This document shows positions 51,887 to 59,363 of a stretch of 59,363 nucleotides of DNA, piece by piece; within the stretch, counting starts at the first letter, position 1; the number at the start of each line of letters is the position of its first letter. Origin of the DNA: Phycisphaerae bacterium (GTDB lineage Bacteria > Planctomycetota > Phycisphaerae > UBA1845 > PWPN01); the NCBI GenBank assembly GCA_030372985.1, contig JAUCQB010000045.1:1-59363 (forward strand). The letters are read 5' to 3'. Below the pieces are notes generated by a model. That model did not search any database. It worked only from the letters and a program-made list of their open reading frames with translations, and was not told the origin of the DNA. The position numbers and the translations under genes were made by a program.

Positions 51887-52648
51887 CTACCGCCCTGCCG
51901 CCTTGAGACCCGCCCTGGCTCCCTCGTCGAGAAACACGTTGTCCAGGCCGAGGGCGATCAGCGTGTAGCCGTCGTCTATCGCCTTGCGGATGTTCTGTTC
52001 GTTTGGCCTGACGATGTGCGTTCCGGCGGATATCTTGTGGCTCTTGCAGGCCGCACGATACTTGTTCAGGGCCGCGACCATTTGCGGATGATCGAGCTGG
52101 CCGGTGATACCCATCGAGCCGCTCAGATCCAGCGGACCGATGAAGACGCCGTCGACACCCGGCACATCGAGGATCGAGTCGATGTTGGCGATGGCATCCT
52201 TGTGCTCGATCTGCATGATCATGGCGATCTCGTCGTTGGCTGTGGCGATGTACTCGGCGAAGTCCATGCCGTGCATGTTGGCCCGGCTGTAGCCGTAGCC
52301 GCGGACGCCGCGCGGCGGATACTTGCTCTCGCGGATGGCGGCCTCGGCCTCAGCGGCGGTCTTGACCATGGGGATGATCATGCCGCGAGCTCCGGCATCG
52401 AGGGTCCGGTGAATCCACACCGGATCGTTGAGCGGCAGCCGAGCCACCGGCACGCAATCGAACCCGTCGATCGTACGAAAGATGTTCGCCATCGACTCCA
52501 GGTCGATGGCCCCGTGTTCCAGGTCGACGCACACCCAGTCGAAACCCGCACGAGCGAAGATCTCCGCGCAGGCCGGGTGGCCGATCTGCATCCACGCACC
52601 CAGCGACAGTTTGCGATCGAGCAGCGCCTGACGCAGCTTGTTCTTCAT
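51887..52648 (-). CDS. HpcH/HpaI family aldolase
   Basis: This class II, metal-dependent aldolase splits 2-keto-3-deoxy acids to pyruvate and an aldehyde. The 253-residue product shows CVDLEHGAID, the Arg in VARLPLN, PPRGVRGYGYSR, and the metal ligands Glu in MQIEHKDAI and Asp in GPLDLSGSMG. It resembles 2-keto-3-deoxy-L-rhamnonate aldolase (YfaU/RhmA type). A deoxy-sugar acid such as 2-keto-3-deoxy-fuconate would fit the fucosidase in the same operon, but this is inference. GGAGG six bases upstream sets the ATG at 52648. Confidence 0.92.
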   Translation of the reverse strand: MKNKLRQALLDRKLSLGAWMQIGHPACAEIFARAGFDWVCVDLEHGAIDLESMANIFRTIDGFDCVPVARLPLNDPVWIHRTLDAGARGMIIPMVKTAAEAEAAIRESKYPPRGVRGYGYSRANMHGMDFAEYIATANDEIAMIMQIEHKDAIANIDSILDVPGVDGVFIGPLDLSGSMGITGQLDHPQMVAALNKYRAACKSHKISAGTHIVRPNEQNIRKAIDDGYTLIALGLDNVFLDEGARAGLKAAGR

Positions 52649-52659
52649 CACGACCTCCC

Positions 52660-53643
52660 TCAAATCACGGCCGGGTTAAGCACATCCATCTCGCGGAAAC
52701 GGCCGGCCTCGGCCAACTGTATGTTCCTGAGCGTCCGCTCGGCCATGCGGTTGCAGGCCTCGCGCGTACTGCTGCCCACGTGCGGAGTCATGAGCACGTT
52801 ATCGAGCCTGCGAAGATCCTGGTCCGGCGCGACCGGCTTGTACGGCTCGGCTTCAAAGACATCTAATGCAGCCCCGGCCAGTCTGCCCTGCGAAAGAGCA
52901 TCGAACAAAGCCGACTCGTCGAGCACCGCCCCGCGAGCGGTGTTGATCAGCCACGCCCCGGGCAGGATCATCGCCAGGCGATCGCGATTAATAAAGTGCC
53001 GCGTGGCCGGTGTGCTCGGGATGTGCAGGCTGACAAAGTCTGCAGCGACAACGACAGCGCCGAAGTCCTGGCCGATCTCGGCGAACCCGTGCTCCGCTTT
53101 CATGTGCTCGACGTCCAGGTCGGCGACGTCACACCCCACGACACGCATCCCGAATCCTCGGGCTGCGATCCGTGCGACCTTCCGCCCGATCGGCCCACAG
53201 CCGATCACGGCCAGCGTCTTGCCCGCCAACTCGCTGCCCACCATCGGCACAAACCGGCCGTCTCTGACCTCGGCCGCTACCCTGGCCACGTGCCTGGCGG
53301 CCGCCAGAATCAGGGCAATGGTCATTTCGGCCACCGAGTCGTCAAGGACGCCGGGGGTGTTGGTGCAGATGACCCCGCGGGCGGTCGCCTTGTCCTTGTC
53401 GATGCCGTCATGGCCCACGCCGAACCGGGCGAGGACTGCACCGGCCTGCAGGGCCTCATACAAAGCCCCGGTGTACCTTTCGACGCCGATGATCGCGTGA
53501 CGCACCCCTTGAGCACGGACGAAGACCGCCAGTTCCGCCTCCGCCGCAGGGGCTCTCATGCACTCCACGCCGGCCCCCGTGGCCTGTCGGAACACCTCCG
53601 CCGCCTTGTCGAATTCCGTCGCTGTGACTGCAACCTTGATCAT
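52660..53643 (-). CDS. D-isomer-specific 2-hydroxyacid dehydrogenase
   Basis: The 327-residue NAD(P)-dependent oxidoreductase has the Rossmann loop GCGPIGRKVARIA and the catalytic Arg, Glu and His in NTARGAVLDE, FEAEPY and TPHVGSST. It could reduce a keto acid or oxidise a hydroxy acid in the sugar pathway; phosphoglycerate dehydrogenase is less likely because the protein lacks an ACT domain. First gene of the operon; the aldolase follows 11 bases after. The 210 bases to the divergent Gfo/Idh/MocA gene should hold both promoters. Confidence 0.92.
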   Translation of the reverse strand: MIKVAVTATEFDKAAEVFRQATGAGVECMRAPAAEAELAVFVRAQGVRHAIIGVERYTGALYEALQAGAVLARFGVGHDGIDKDKATARGVICTNTPGVLDDSVAEMTIALILAAARHVARVAAEVRDGRFVPMVGSELAGKTLAVIGCGPIGRKVARIAARGFGMRVVGCDVADLDVEHMKAEHGFAEIGQDFGAVVVAADFVSLHIPSTPATRHFINRDRLAMILPGAWLINTARGAVLDESALFDALSQGRLAGAALDVFEAEPYKPVAPDQDLRRLDNVLMTPHVGSSTREACNRMAERTLRNIQLAEAGRFREMDVLNPAVI

Positions 53644-53853
53644 GGAGATCGTTCCCGTTGCTTCGACCGGCCTGTCTCTCGCTGTTGACAGGCATCAACC
53701 TTCTGTCGCATCATGCAGCAAGGCGCTGTAGAGTATCGTGTCAGGTGGCAAACGCCAAGCGCATGGGTCCCGGCCAAACAGAGGAGCCGGGGCGGGCCGC
53801 AACAGGGTGAGAAGAATTCGCCCTCGTCTGTCTCGAATGCAAGGAGATGCCTC

Positions 53854-54876
53854 ATGATCAGAATCGGTCTCATCGGAGCCGGATTCATCGGACGAAATCA
53901 CTTCAACCAATACGAGAAACTGGGCCAGCGGGCCAAGGTCGTGGCGCTGTGCGACAAAGAACCGCAGCGCCGGGCCGGAGACTGGTCGGGCGTCGGGGGC
54001 AACATTGCCGATGCCCAGGGAACCAAGCGGGACCTCGGTGATACCAAGCAGTACGCTGAGTGGCGCGATCTGCTGGCCGACCCCGCGGTACAGATGGTGG
54101 ACATCTGCGTGCCCACCTATCTGCATCCCGAGATATCGATCGCCGCCCTGGATGCCGGCAAGCACGTCCTGTGCGAGAAACCCATGGCCCTGAGTGTCGA
54201 GGAGTGCGACAAGGTCCTGCGGGCGGCCGTCAAGGCCAAGGGACGCTTCATGATCGCCCAGTGCATCCGCTTCTGGCCGGAATGTGTCTACCTCAAGCAG
54301 GCCATCGACGACAGGCGCTTCGGCAAACTCAAAGCCCTGAGCCTTCGCCGGCAGGCCAGCACGCCGACGTATTCGCTGAACAACTGGATCCTCGATCCGA
54401 AGCTCTCCGGCGGCGCGATCCTTGATCTGCACGTCCATGACACGGATTGGGCGTTGCACCTGCTGGGCACGCCGCAGACGATCACCGCCCAGATATGTGA
54501 GCGCGAAGGCTCGCCCGACCGGGTGCACTCACTGTGGTACTATCGCCCGGATCTCGTTGTGCAGATCGAGGGGTTCTGGGACATGCCGCCGGCCTTCGGC
54601 TTCAACATGGGCTTTACCGCCCGTTTCGAGAAGGCGGCCGTGATGTTTGAGCTCAGCAGCGGCAAGCCGCTGACGGTCTTCAAGGAGGACGGTTCCACCG
54701 AGACCCCGGCCATGGGCCCGAACGACGGGTACTATAACGAGATCGACTACTTCCTCGGGTGCATCGAGCGCGGAGCGGGACCGACGATCAGCACCCCGGG
54801 CGAAAGCCGCGAGGCCGTGCGAATGGCCCTGCTGGAGAAGGAGTCCGCCAAATCGGGGCAAACGGTCCGCGTCTGA
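53854..54876 (+). CDS. Gfo/Idh/MocA family oxidoreductase
   Basis: The 340-residue NAD(P)-dependent sugar dehydrogenase has an N-terminal Rossmann fold (IGLIGAGFIGRNH), the catalytic Lys in CEKPMALS, and a C-terminal beta-sheet domain with LDLHVHDTDWALH and the second substrate-side His. The family acts on sugars, inositols and their acids. AAGGAG seven bases before the ATG at 53854 is strong and refutes a longer start. It is divergent from the aldolase operon and lies upstream of a propeller protein gene. Confidence 0.94.
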   Translation: MIRIGLIGAGFIGRNHFNQYEKLGQRAKVVALCDKEPQRRAGDWSGVGGNIADAQGTKRDLGDTKQYAEWRDLLADPAVQMVDICVPTYLHPEISIAALDAGKHVLCEKPMALSVEECDKVLRAAVKAKGRFMIAQCIRFWPECVYLKQAIDDRRFGKLKALSLRRQASTPTYSLNNWILDPKLSGGAILDLHVHDTDWALHLLGTPQTITAQICEREGSPDRVHSLWYYRPDLVVQIEGFWDMPPAFGFNMGFTARFEKAAVMFELSSGKPLTVFKEDGSTETPAMGPNDGYYNEIDYFLGCIERGAGPTISTPGESREAVRMALLEKESAKSGQTVRV

Positions 54877-54900
54877 CCGCAAACGAAACGGTAGGGTATC

Positions 54901-54962
54901 GTCGGAGCGAGGCAGGGCAGGTCGAAGCGAGGTAGGACACGGTCGGAGCCCTGCGAAGTCCG
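54901..54962 (+). repeat. Imperfect direct repeat of 20-21 bases, about three copies
   Basis: Copies begin at 54901, 54921 and 54942, each with GTCGGAGC or GTCGAAGC. The second diverges from the first at four to five sites and the third only matches at its start. They lie in the 157-base gap between the oxidoreductase and propeller genes. Confidence 0.6.
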
Positions 54963-55033
54963 ATGGACGAAGCTGGGCGGAAACCTGCCAGTTCCGACCC
55001 CAACCGGCGCACCCTCTCCGCCGGAGATCGTCC

Positions 55034-56170
55034 ATGCGAGATATGACAGGAACAGACAACGCGGCGTTCAGCCGACGCAGGCTTCTTCGCCTGGCGGGCG
55101 CCGGGGCGGCGACCCTGGCCGCGACCGGTGCCGTCCTCAGCCAGGAGCCGGCCGGCGGCAACAACATCGAGTTCGAAAAAACGCTCTTTGCGATGCGGGA
55201 CAACAACTACCGCCACCGCAAGGTCGACATCGTGAAGACCGGCTTCCGACCGGTCGGCGGGAGCGTCGCCGATTTCGGCGTGGCGGACTTCAAAGGTCGG
55301 CTGCACTTCTTCTACATCGAGCGCCGGCTGCAGGAAGGTACGCCTTTCTACCCCGGCCACGAGATCTTCTTCGGCCACGCCTCGACGGCCGACTTCATCA
55401 ACTGGGAGGTCCACGACCCGGTCATGCTCATCCGCCCGGACACGTGGGAAGAGGCCCACGTCTGGGCACCCTGCGTGATCCGCCGTGGCGACGAGTTCAT
55501 CATGGCCTACACCGGCCTGAACCGGCACATCTCCCAGAACATCGGCCTGGCCTCCAGCAAAGACCTCTTCGAGTGGCGGCGGTGGGACAGCAACCCCATC
55601 TCGCCGTGCAAGGACAAGGACTGGGCCTTCTGGCGGGAGGATATGATCTCGAGCTGCCGCGACCCGAGCATCTGCGAGCACCACGGGCGCTACTGGATGA
55701 TCCTGACCGCCAACACCCGCGAGGGGGCCTCGTGTATCGCGATGACCTCCACCAAGGACTTCAAGCGGTGGGAGGATCACGGCCCGATCTGCGTCGGACC
55801 GCCCACGGGCTACGAACCTCGCCTGCAAGGCGGCCACCCGCAAGGCAGCCTGGAATCAGCGAACCTGTTCTTCAGGAAAGGCAAGTGGTTCCTGACGGTC
55901 AAGGCCAAAATCCGCGACGAGAAGACGGTCAACTGGATCATCGAGAGCGACACCAACCTCAAGTTCGACTTCGCCAAACGCCGCGCGTTCTGGCCAGGCG
56001 CCGTGGGCATTGAGATCGCCCGCCAGAAAGGCGACCGAAACCTGCTGGCCACCTTCACCGCCGGCCATATCAAATTCGGCCTCACCGACTGGTCCCAGGC
56101 CACGCCGACCGGCTGGTTCATCGAGAGCGAGGATGAACTGGCGGAGTGGAAACTGGCGGAACAAAAGTAA
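55034..56170 (+). CDS. Tat-exported five-bladed propeller, GH43/GH32-like
   Basis: The 378-residue product has a twin-arginine signal (SRRRLL at 13-18, then a hydrophobic stretch to about residue 36) and a propeller with FGVADFKGRLHFFYIE, APCVIRRGDEFIMAYTG, SSCRDPSICEHHGRYWMI and SANLFFRKGKWFL. The RDPSI block is the typical acid position of GH43/GH32/GH68-type enzymes. A secreted glycosidase is likely, substrate unknown. GGAG eight bases before the ATG fixes the start. It shares its orientation with the oxidoreductase gene, 157 bases away. Confidence 0.83.
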   Translation: MRDMTGTDNAAFSRRRLLRLAGAGAATLAATGAVLSQEPAGGNNIEFEKTLFAMRDNNYRHRKVDIVKTGFRPVGGSVADFGVADFKGRLHFFYIERRLQEGTPFYPGHEIFFGHASTADFINWEVHDPVMLIRPDTWEEAHVWAPCVIRRGDEFIMAYTGLNRHISQNIGLASSKDLFEWRRWDSNPISPCKDKDWAFWREDMISSCRDPSICEHHGRYWMILTANTREGASCIAMTSTKDFKRWEDHGPICVGPPTGYEPRLQGGHPQGSLESANLFFRKGKWFLTVKAKIRDEKTVNWIIESDTNLKFDFAKRRAFWPGAVGIEIARQKGDRNLLATFTAGHIKFGLTDWSQATPTGWFIESEDELAEWKLAEQK

Positions 56171-56246
56171 GCCGCCGATCGATTGGGCCAGGGGCTTCAT
56201 TCCATGTGGACCTATCTGCTTGTTGGCGTTGTTCTGCTCAGATTTG

Positions 56247-56325
56247 ACCACGGATAGCATTGATATCACGGATAGCAACGGAAGGCTCGTGTCTTCATCC
56301 GTGTCATCCGTGTAATCCGTGGTCG
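56247..56325. repeat. CACGGAT-type self-complementary repeat, copy A
   Basis: Ends are perfect 10-bp inverted repeats (GACCACGGAT at 56247, ATCCGTGGTC at 56316-56325); inside are further CACGGATAGCA and CATCCGTGTCATCCGTG units that can pair. It matches copy B in the same orientation. Confidence 0.85.
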
Positions 56326-56395
56326 ATCTCCCCTCTCGTCTGTGTAATTCGCAGTCTCACGACAACAAGCACGAACTCCGCGGTCCACACTCTCC

Positions 56396-56773
56396 TTATC
56401 TCACGATCCGTTTCCATGCCAGCCTGGCATGCTTGAAGTTCAACAGGATCGCCAGCCGGAGCGATGTGATGTTGAGATACCCGAGCATCTGGGCTTCGTG
56501 CGACTCATTGAACGCCGTCACCACCTTCGGATCGACGATGACCAAATCATCCACGATCAGATCCGGGATGAGCAGCCCGATCAGTTGATCGTCGTAATGG
56601 ACCGGGAACTGCCGCTGCTGGTCGACCTTGTGACCCTGCTTGCCAAGCTCGATGACAAGGGCCCTTTCGTAGAGCTTCTCATCCAGCCCCGGCCTCAGTT
56701 TGTTCAGGACCGTCATCGCCGCCCCGATAATCGACTCGCTCAGCTCGGCATGAATCAGCTTGTCCGGTTCCAT
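56396..56773 (-). CDS. GxxExxY protein (PD-(D/E)XK nuclease superfamily)
   Basis: The 125-residue product has Gly29-x-x-Glu32-x-x-Tyr35 (RPGLDEKLYER), which names the family. The nuclease-like core follows: Asp71 (LIPDLIVDD) and Asp81-Pro-Lys83 (VIVDPKV), where the usual Glu of E-x-K is Asp, then HEAQMLGYL. Function of the family is unknown; it is very frequent in PVC and Bacteroidota genomes. GGAGG six bases before the ATG is strong. The gene is bracketed by two copies of the same CACGGAT-type repeat, 39 and 70 bases from its ends. Confidence 0.93.
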   Translation of the reverse strand: MEPDKLIHAELSESIIGAAMTVLNKLRPGLDEKLYERALVIELGKQGHKVDQQRQFPVHYDDQLIGLLIPDLIVDDLVIVDPKVVTAFNESHEAQMLGYLNITSLRLAILLNFKHARLAWKRIVR

Positions 56774-56812
56774 TCGTGTCCTCCATGTGATCTGGACATT
56801 GGAGATGTTTTA

Positions 56813-56881
56813 ACCACGGATAGCACGGATGTCACGGATAGGAGCGGAGGTCTTGTCTCTTCATCCGTGTCATCCCTGGTC
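56813..56881. repeat. CACGGAT-type self-complementary repeat, copy B
   Basis: It starts ACCACGGATAGCACGGAT and ends CATCCGTGTCATCCCTGGTC. It aligns with copy A over its length with small indels and in the same orientation. One end base (C for G) breaks the terminal pairing. Confidence 0.85.
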
Positions 56882-56970
56882 AGAAACTCCTCGAATCCCA
56901 CCGGTCTGACATCCCTGAGCTCTTGTGACTCCTGAGTTCGCCACCGCAAATCTCGCCGCAGGCGGACTTC

Positions 56971-57027
56971 GTCATTGGTCATTGATTGGTCATTGGTGCT
57001 TCGTTATTGGTCATTGACTGGTGATCG
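56971..57027 (-). repeat. GTCATTG heptamer repeats after the symporter gene
   Basis: On the plus strand GTCATTG occurs four times with 4-base ATTG or ACTG spacers in between, and GTTATTG once. The block begins about 17 bases beyond the stop codon of the symporter gene (57044). Confidence 0.75.
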
Positions 57028-57043
57028 GGATCTGAACATTGGG

Positions 57044-59074
57044 TCATTTCGTCTCCCGCACTGTCCCGTCGTCGGAGTCGTCGCGGACCTTGGTACGCAG
57101 GAGGTGGAACATGTCCTTGAGATCGCGCATGCCGCCGATCATGAACCAGATGGTGACCACGATGCCCAGAGCCAAGGCGAGCCAAACCAGCATCTGCCAG
57201 AAGCCCAGCCAGGAGGCATCGGTGGCCTTGCCGAAAGTGAAGTAGTACACCGTGCCGGCGACGAAGATGCCGCCCCAGACCAGCACCCAGACGACCGAGG
57301 CCCCGTAGATCGCCTTATCGCCGCGAGTGAACTCCTTGGTGATGCCCAGCCATTTCCAGACGCCGGTGACCTCGGCATCGCCCTGGACGACGTCTTCCGC
57401 GACGGCGTACTGGCCCCGGTGCAGCATCCGGTCGAGGTCAAACCGCTTTCCCCACGACAGCAGGGACAGAACCCAGTAGGCCGCGATCGCCGCCAGGGAG
57501 ATGTACAGCGACATCCACTGGCCGTCCATGTACTTCCTCTCTCCCTTGCCGATGGTGTGAATGAACCACTCGATCGCCGGAACCTGATACAGCATGGACT
57601 GCAACCGGAACATCAGTCCGCCGGTGTCGGCATTGGCCAGCCGGTTCGCGAGGAGCCAGAGGCAGCCAAGGACCACACCGGTGATCATCGCCCCCCAGGC
57701 CCCGGCCGTGGTGCCGCGGCGCGTGTAAAGACCGGAGATAATGGAGCACCCCGCGCCGCCCAGATAGATCGCCCCGGTCGCGGCAAAGAACATCAGCACG
57801 TAATCGCCCAGATCCCGGAAGACCAGGCTGAACCAGAAGGCAAATGCGGCCACGCCCAGAATCGCCAGCCGCAGCCAGCGAATGTGCTGCTCGGGAGTGA
57901 GCGGCCTCTTGCGGAGCGGCAGGACGACGTCTTGAATGAAGATGCTGCCCCACGAGTGCAGGTAAGCCTGGTCGGTGGCCACCGCCGCCGCCAGCAGGAC
58001 CGCCGCCATCGCCCCCATCAACCCGACCGGCAGCAACTGAGCAAGAGCCAGCGGGACCGTCAGCTCCGACTTGATCCGATCGACGTGGATGCCGCTCAGA
58101 ACCTGCCTGGCATCCCCGACGCGGTCGGCAAACTGCGGGCTGTTCAGGGCCGCCAGGACGCAAATCGTGAAAACCGGGATGAGCATCTGCTGGGCAATGA
58201 AACGCCACTGTCCGAGGATGCCCGACATCCGGGCCTCGTGCGGCGTGCGGGCGGCAGCATTGAAGCCCTGGGTGCCCTGCCAGGCCTTCCAGTTGTATAC
58301 CCATCGGAAGTACTGCACGAGGAAGAAGCCCATGCCAAAGCCTTTGATCTTGCTGGTGTCAAACGGATTGAGCAGGGAAGCCTGCGGCTGCGACCCGGCC
58401 ACCAGGGAGGTGCTGATCGTATCCCAGCCGACAAGGTAATAAAGCACCAGAGACGCGACCAGAAAGACCACCAGGCAGCAGATGCCCTGGACGAAGTCGG
58501 TCAGCATGATGGCGATTTGTCCGCCGGCGAAGGTGAAGAACAGCGCCAGCCCCAGCAGCACCAGCATCACCAGCGGGAACGTCCCGATGGACAGGCCCCA
58601 CAGACCCACGTGCTCGGGCAGGCCGCAGAAATAGATGATCAGCCGGGCGTTGATACTGGGAAAGACGCCGTAATTGACCAGCCCGGCGGCAAAGGCCACA
58701 AAGCCGGTGAATATCCGAAACCGCCGGCTGTAGCGCATCTCCAGGAACTGGGCCATGGTCAGGGCCCGCGTCTGGCGGTAGCGGTACAGAACCCACCCGG
58801 ACATGGCCAGGATGAAGACCAGCGGCCACTCGGCTACCTTCCACCACAGACCGGTGAAACCGCTGTTGGTATAAATCTGCCACAGGGCCACGATGGTGAC
58901 GGCACCGAGTTCCGCCCCGCCGGAGGAGATGCAGATCAGGTATCGCCCACCGCAGCGGTTGGCCGCGAGAAAATCGCTGACCCCGCGCATGTAGCGTCTG
59001 GTGAACTGGGCGGTGAGGATGAGAAAGGCAACCAGAGCCAGAACGATCGCCCAGTCAACCCAGTGCAGGTTCAT
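57044..59074 (-). CDS. Sodium:solute symporter family protein
   Basis: The 676-residue protein has some 14-15 transmembrane segments and the SSS-type core, including GGAELGAVTIVALWQ near residue 52, LTMAQFLEMRYSRRFR and LLAAAVATDQAYLHSWGSIF. It would take up a sugar or organic solute with sodium. An extra C-terminal membrane and cytoplasmic region extends the protein beyond the usual 500-550 residues. GAGG about eight bases upstream supports the ATG. The SDR gene is upstream on the same strand. Confidence 0.92.
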   Translation of the reverse strand: MNLHWVDWAIVLALVAFLILTAQFTRRYMRGVSDFLAANRCGGRYLICISSGGAELGAVTIVALWQIYTNSGFTGLWWKVAEWPLVFILAMSGWVLYRYRQTRALTMAQFLEMRYSRRFRIFTGFVAFAAGLVNYGVFPSINARLIIYFCGLPEHVGLWGLSIGTFPLVMLVLLGLALFFTFAGGQIAIMLTDFVQGICCLVVFLVASLVLYYLVGWDTISTSLVAGSQPQASLLNPFDTSKIKGFGMGFFLVQYFRWVYNWKAWQGTQGFNAAARTPHEARMSGILGQWRFIAQQMLIPVFTICVLAALNSPQFADRVGDARQVLSGIHVDRIKSELTVPLALAQLLPVGLMGAMAAVLLAAAVATDQAYLHSWGSIFIQDVVLPLRKRPLTPEQHIRWLRLAILGVAAFAFWFSLVFRDLGDYVLMFFAATGAIYLGGAGCSIISGLYTRRGTTAGAWGAMITGVVLGCLWLLANRLANADTGGLMFRLQSMLYQVPAIEWFIHTIGKGERKYMDGQWMSLYISLAAIAAYWVLSLLSWGKRFDLDRMLHRGQYAVAEDVVQGDAEVTGVWKWLGITKEFTRGDKAIYGASVVWVLVWGGIFVAGTVYYFTFGKATDASWLGFWQMLVWLALALGIVVTIWFMIGGMRDLKDMFHLLRTKVRDDSDDGTVRETK

Positions 59075-59162
59075 AGGGGCACCTCAGGCAGACCTGTCGA
59101 GTCGAGGATCGGCGTCAGAGACGCCTCCTACACTGGTTGATTCGCCCAAGGCAGCGAATCCG

Positions 59163-59194
59163 CAATTCTCAACTCTCAACTCGCAATTCTCAAT

Positions 59195-59197
<3 letters not shown>
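59163..59197 (-). repeat. Five-copy heptamer repeat overlapping the SDR stop codon
   Basis: On the plus strand five consecutive 7-base units fit CAAYTCN: CAATTCT, CAACTCT, CAACTCG, CAATTCT, CAATTCA. On the minus strand the last unit begins with the TGA of the SDR gene, so the block starts at its stop codon. Confidence 0.9.

Positions 59198-59363
<166 letters not shown>

Noticed and set aside
56971..57027. CRISPR-like array
   Set aside because: Units are 7 bases with 4-base spacers, far too short, and no cas genes exist.
56975..59140. Long plus-strand open frame of 721 codons
   Set aside because: It is antisense to the symporter gene, rich in Gln/Arg/His/Pro and without any family motif; the minus strand has a clear membrane protein with a ribosome site.

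Overview
The window is a complete GC-rich contig from a Nextera library: it begins and ends with transposon-adapter sequence that is not biological. The gene content points to a Planctomycetota-type bacterium, possibly Phycisphaerae-like, probably a metagenome bin. This placement is inferred from family content and not from a marker tree. The supporting families are WG-repeat proteins, an HEGFH secreted peptidase, BNR-type and five-bladed-propeller carbohydrate proteins, a GxxExxY protein, duplicated URO-D-like proteins, a zinc-ribbon membrane protein, and an EF-P with an Asn-Trp-Arg loop tip. About 53 protein genes, one broken ABC ATPase gene and two tRNA genes (Arg-TCT, Glu-TTC) are supported. 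There is no rRNA, CRISPR array, insertion sequence or prophage.

Positions 1-9200 hold a small lipoprotein gene, tRNA-Arg, a Cys-rich small protein, and a long minus-strand housekeeping operon: leuB, pheA, tpiA, secG, yicC, gmk, rpoZ, coaC, coaB and an unknown gene. The four central genes overlap by 4-20 bases. CoaC and CoaB are separate proteins joined by a 4-base overlap. Positions 9400-26300 hold a lipoprotein peptidase, an ABC export cluster whose ATPase has an in-frame TAA, a zinc-ribbon membrane protein, a fused two-domain thiE, a WG-repeat protein, ribBA, a TPR protein, a zinc-binding HGG-type protein, DUF763, nnrD, larB and a small membrane protein.

Positions 26290-41240 hold a lipoprotein, a minus-strand signalling operon (sensor kinase, receiver, HD-GYP), a ROK sugar kinase, a BNR-type secreted protein, a small membrane protein, thiL-tsaE, a 65-residue protein, tRNA-Glu, dtd, a large polytopic membrane protein and efp.

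Positions 41480-59325 form a carbohydrate catabolism island. A nine-gene minus-strand operon runs from a 2-hydroxyacid dehydrogenase (53643) through an HpcH/HpaI aldolase, a URO-D-like protein, an MFS transporter, a second URO-D-like protein, two related secreted propeller proteins and a large unknown secreted protein to a Tat-exported GH29 alpha-L-fucosidase (41482). Divergent from it are a Gfo/Idh/MocA oxidoreductase and a Tat-exported propeller protein. A sodium:solute symporter and the tail of an SDR dehydrogenase close the contig. The likely logic is extracellular release of a deoxy sugar such as fucose, uptake, oxidation and aldol cleavage, possibly with methyl transfer by the URO-D-like proteins.

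The most unusual non-coding features are degenerate tandem repeats with exact 7-base (or 4-base) period that abut start or stop codons at several genes, and a GxxExxY nuclease-fold gene bracketed by two directly repeated, self-complementary repeats of about 70-80 bases.
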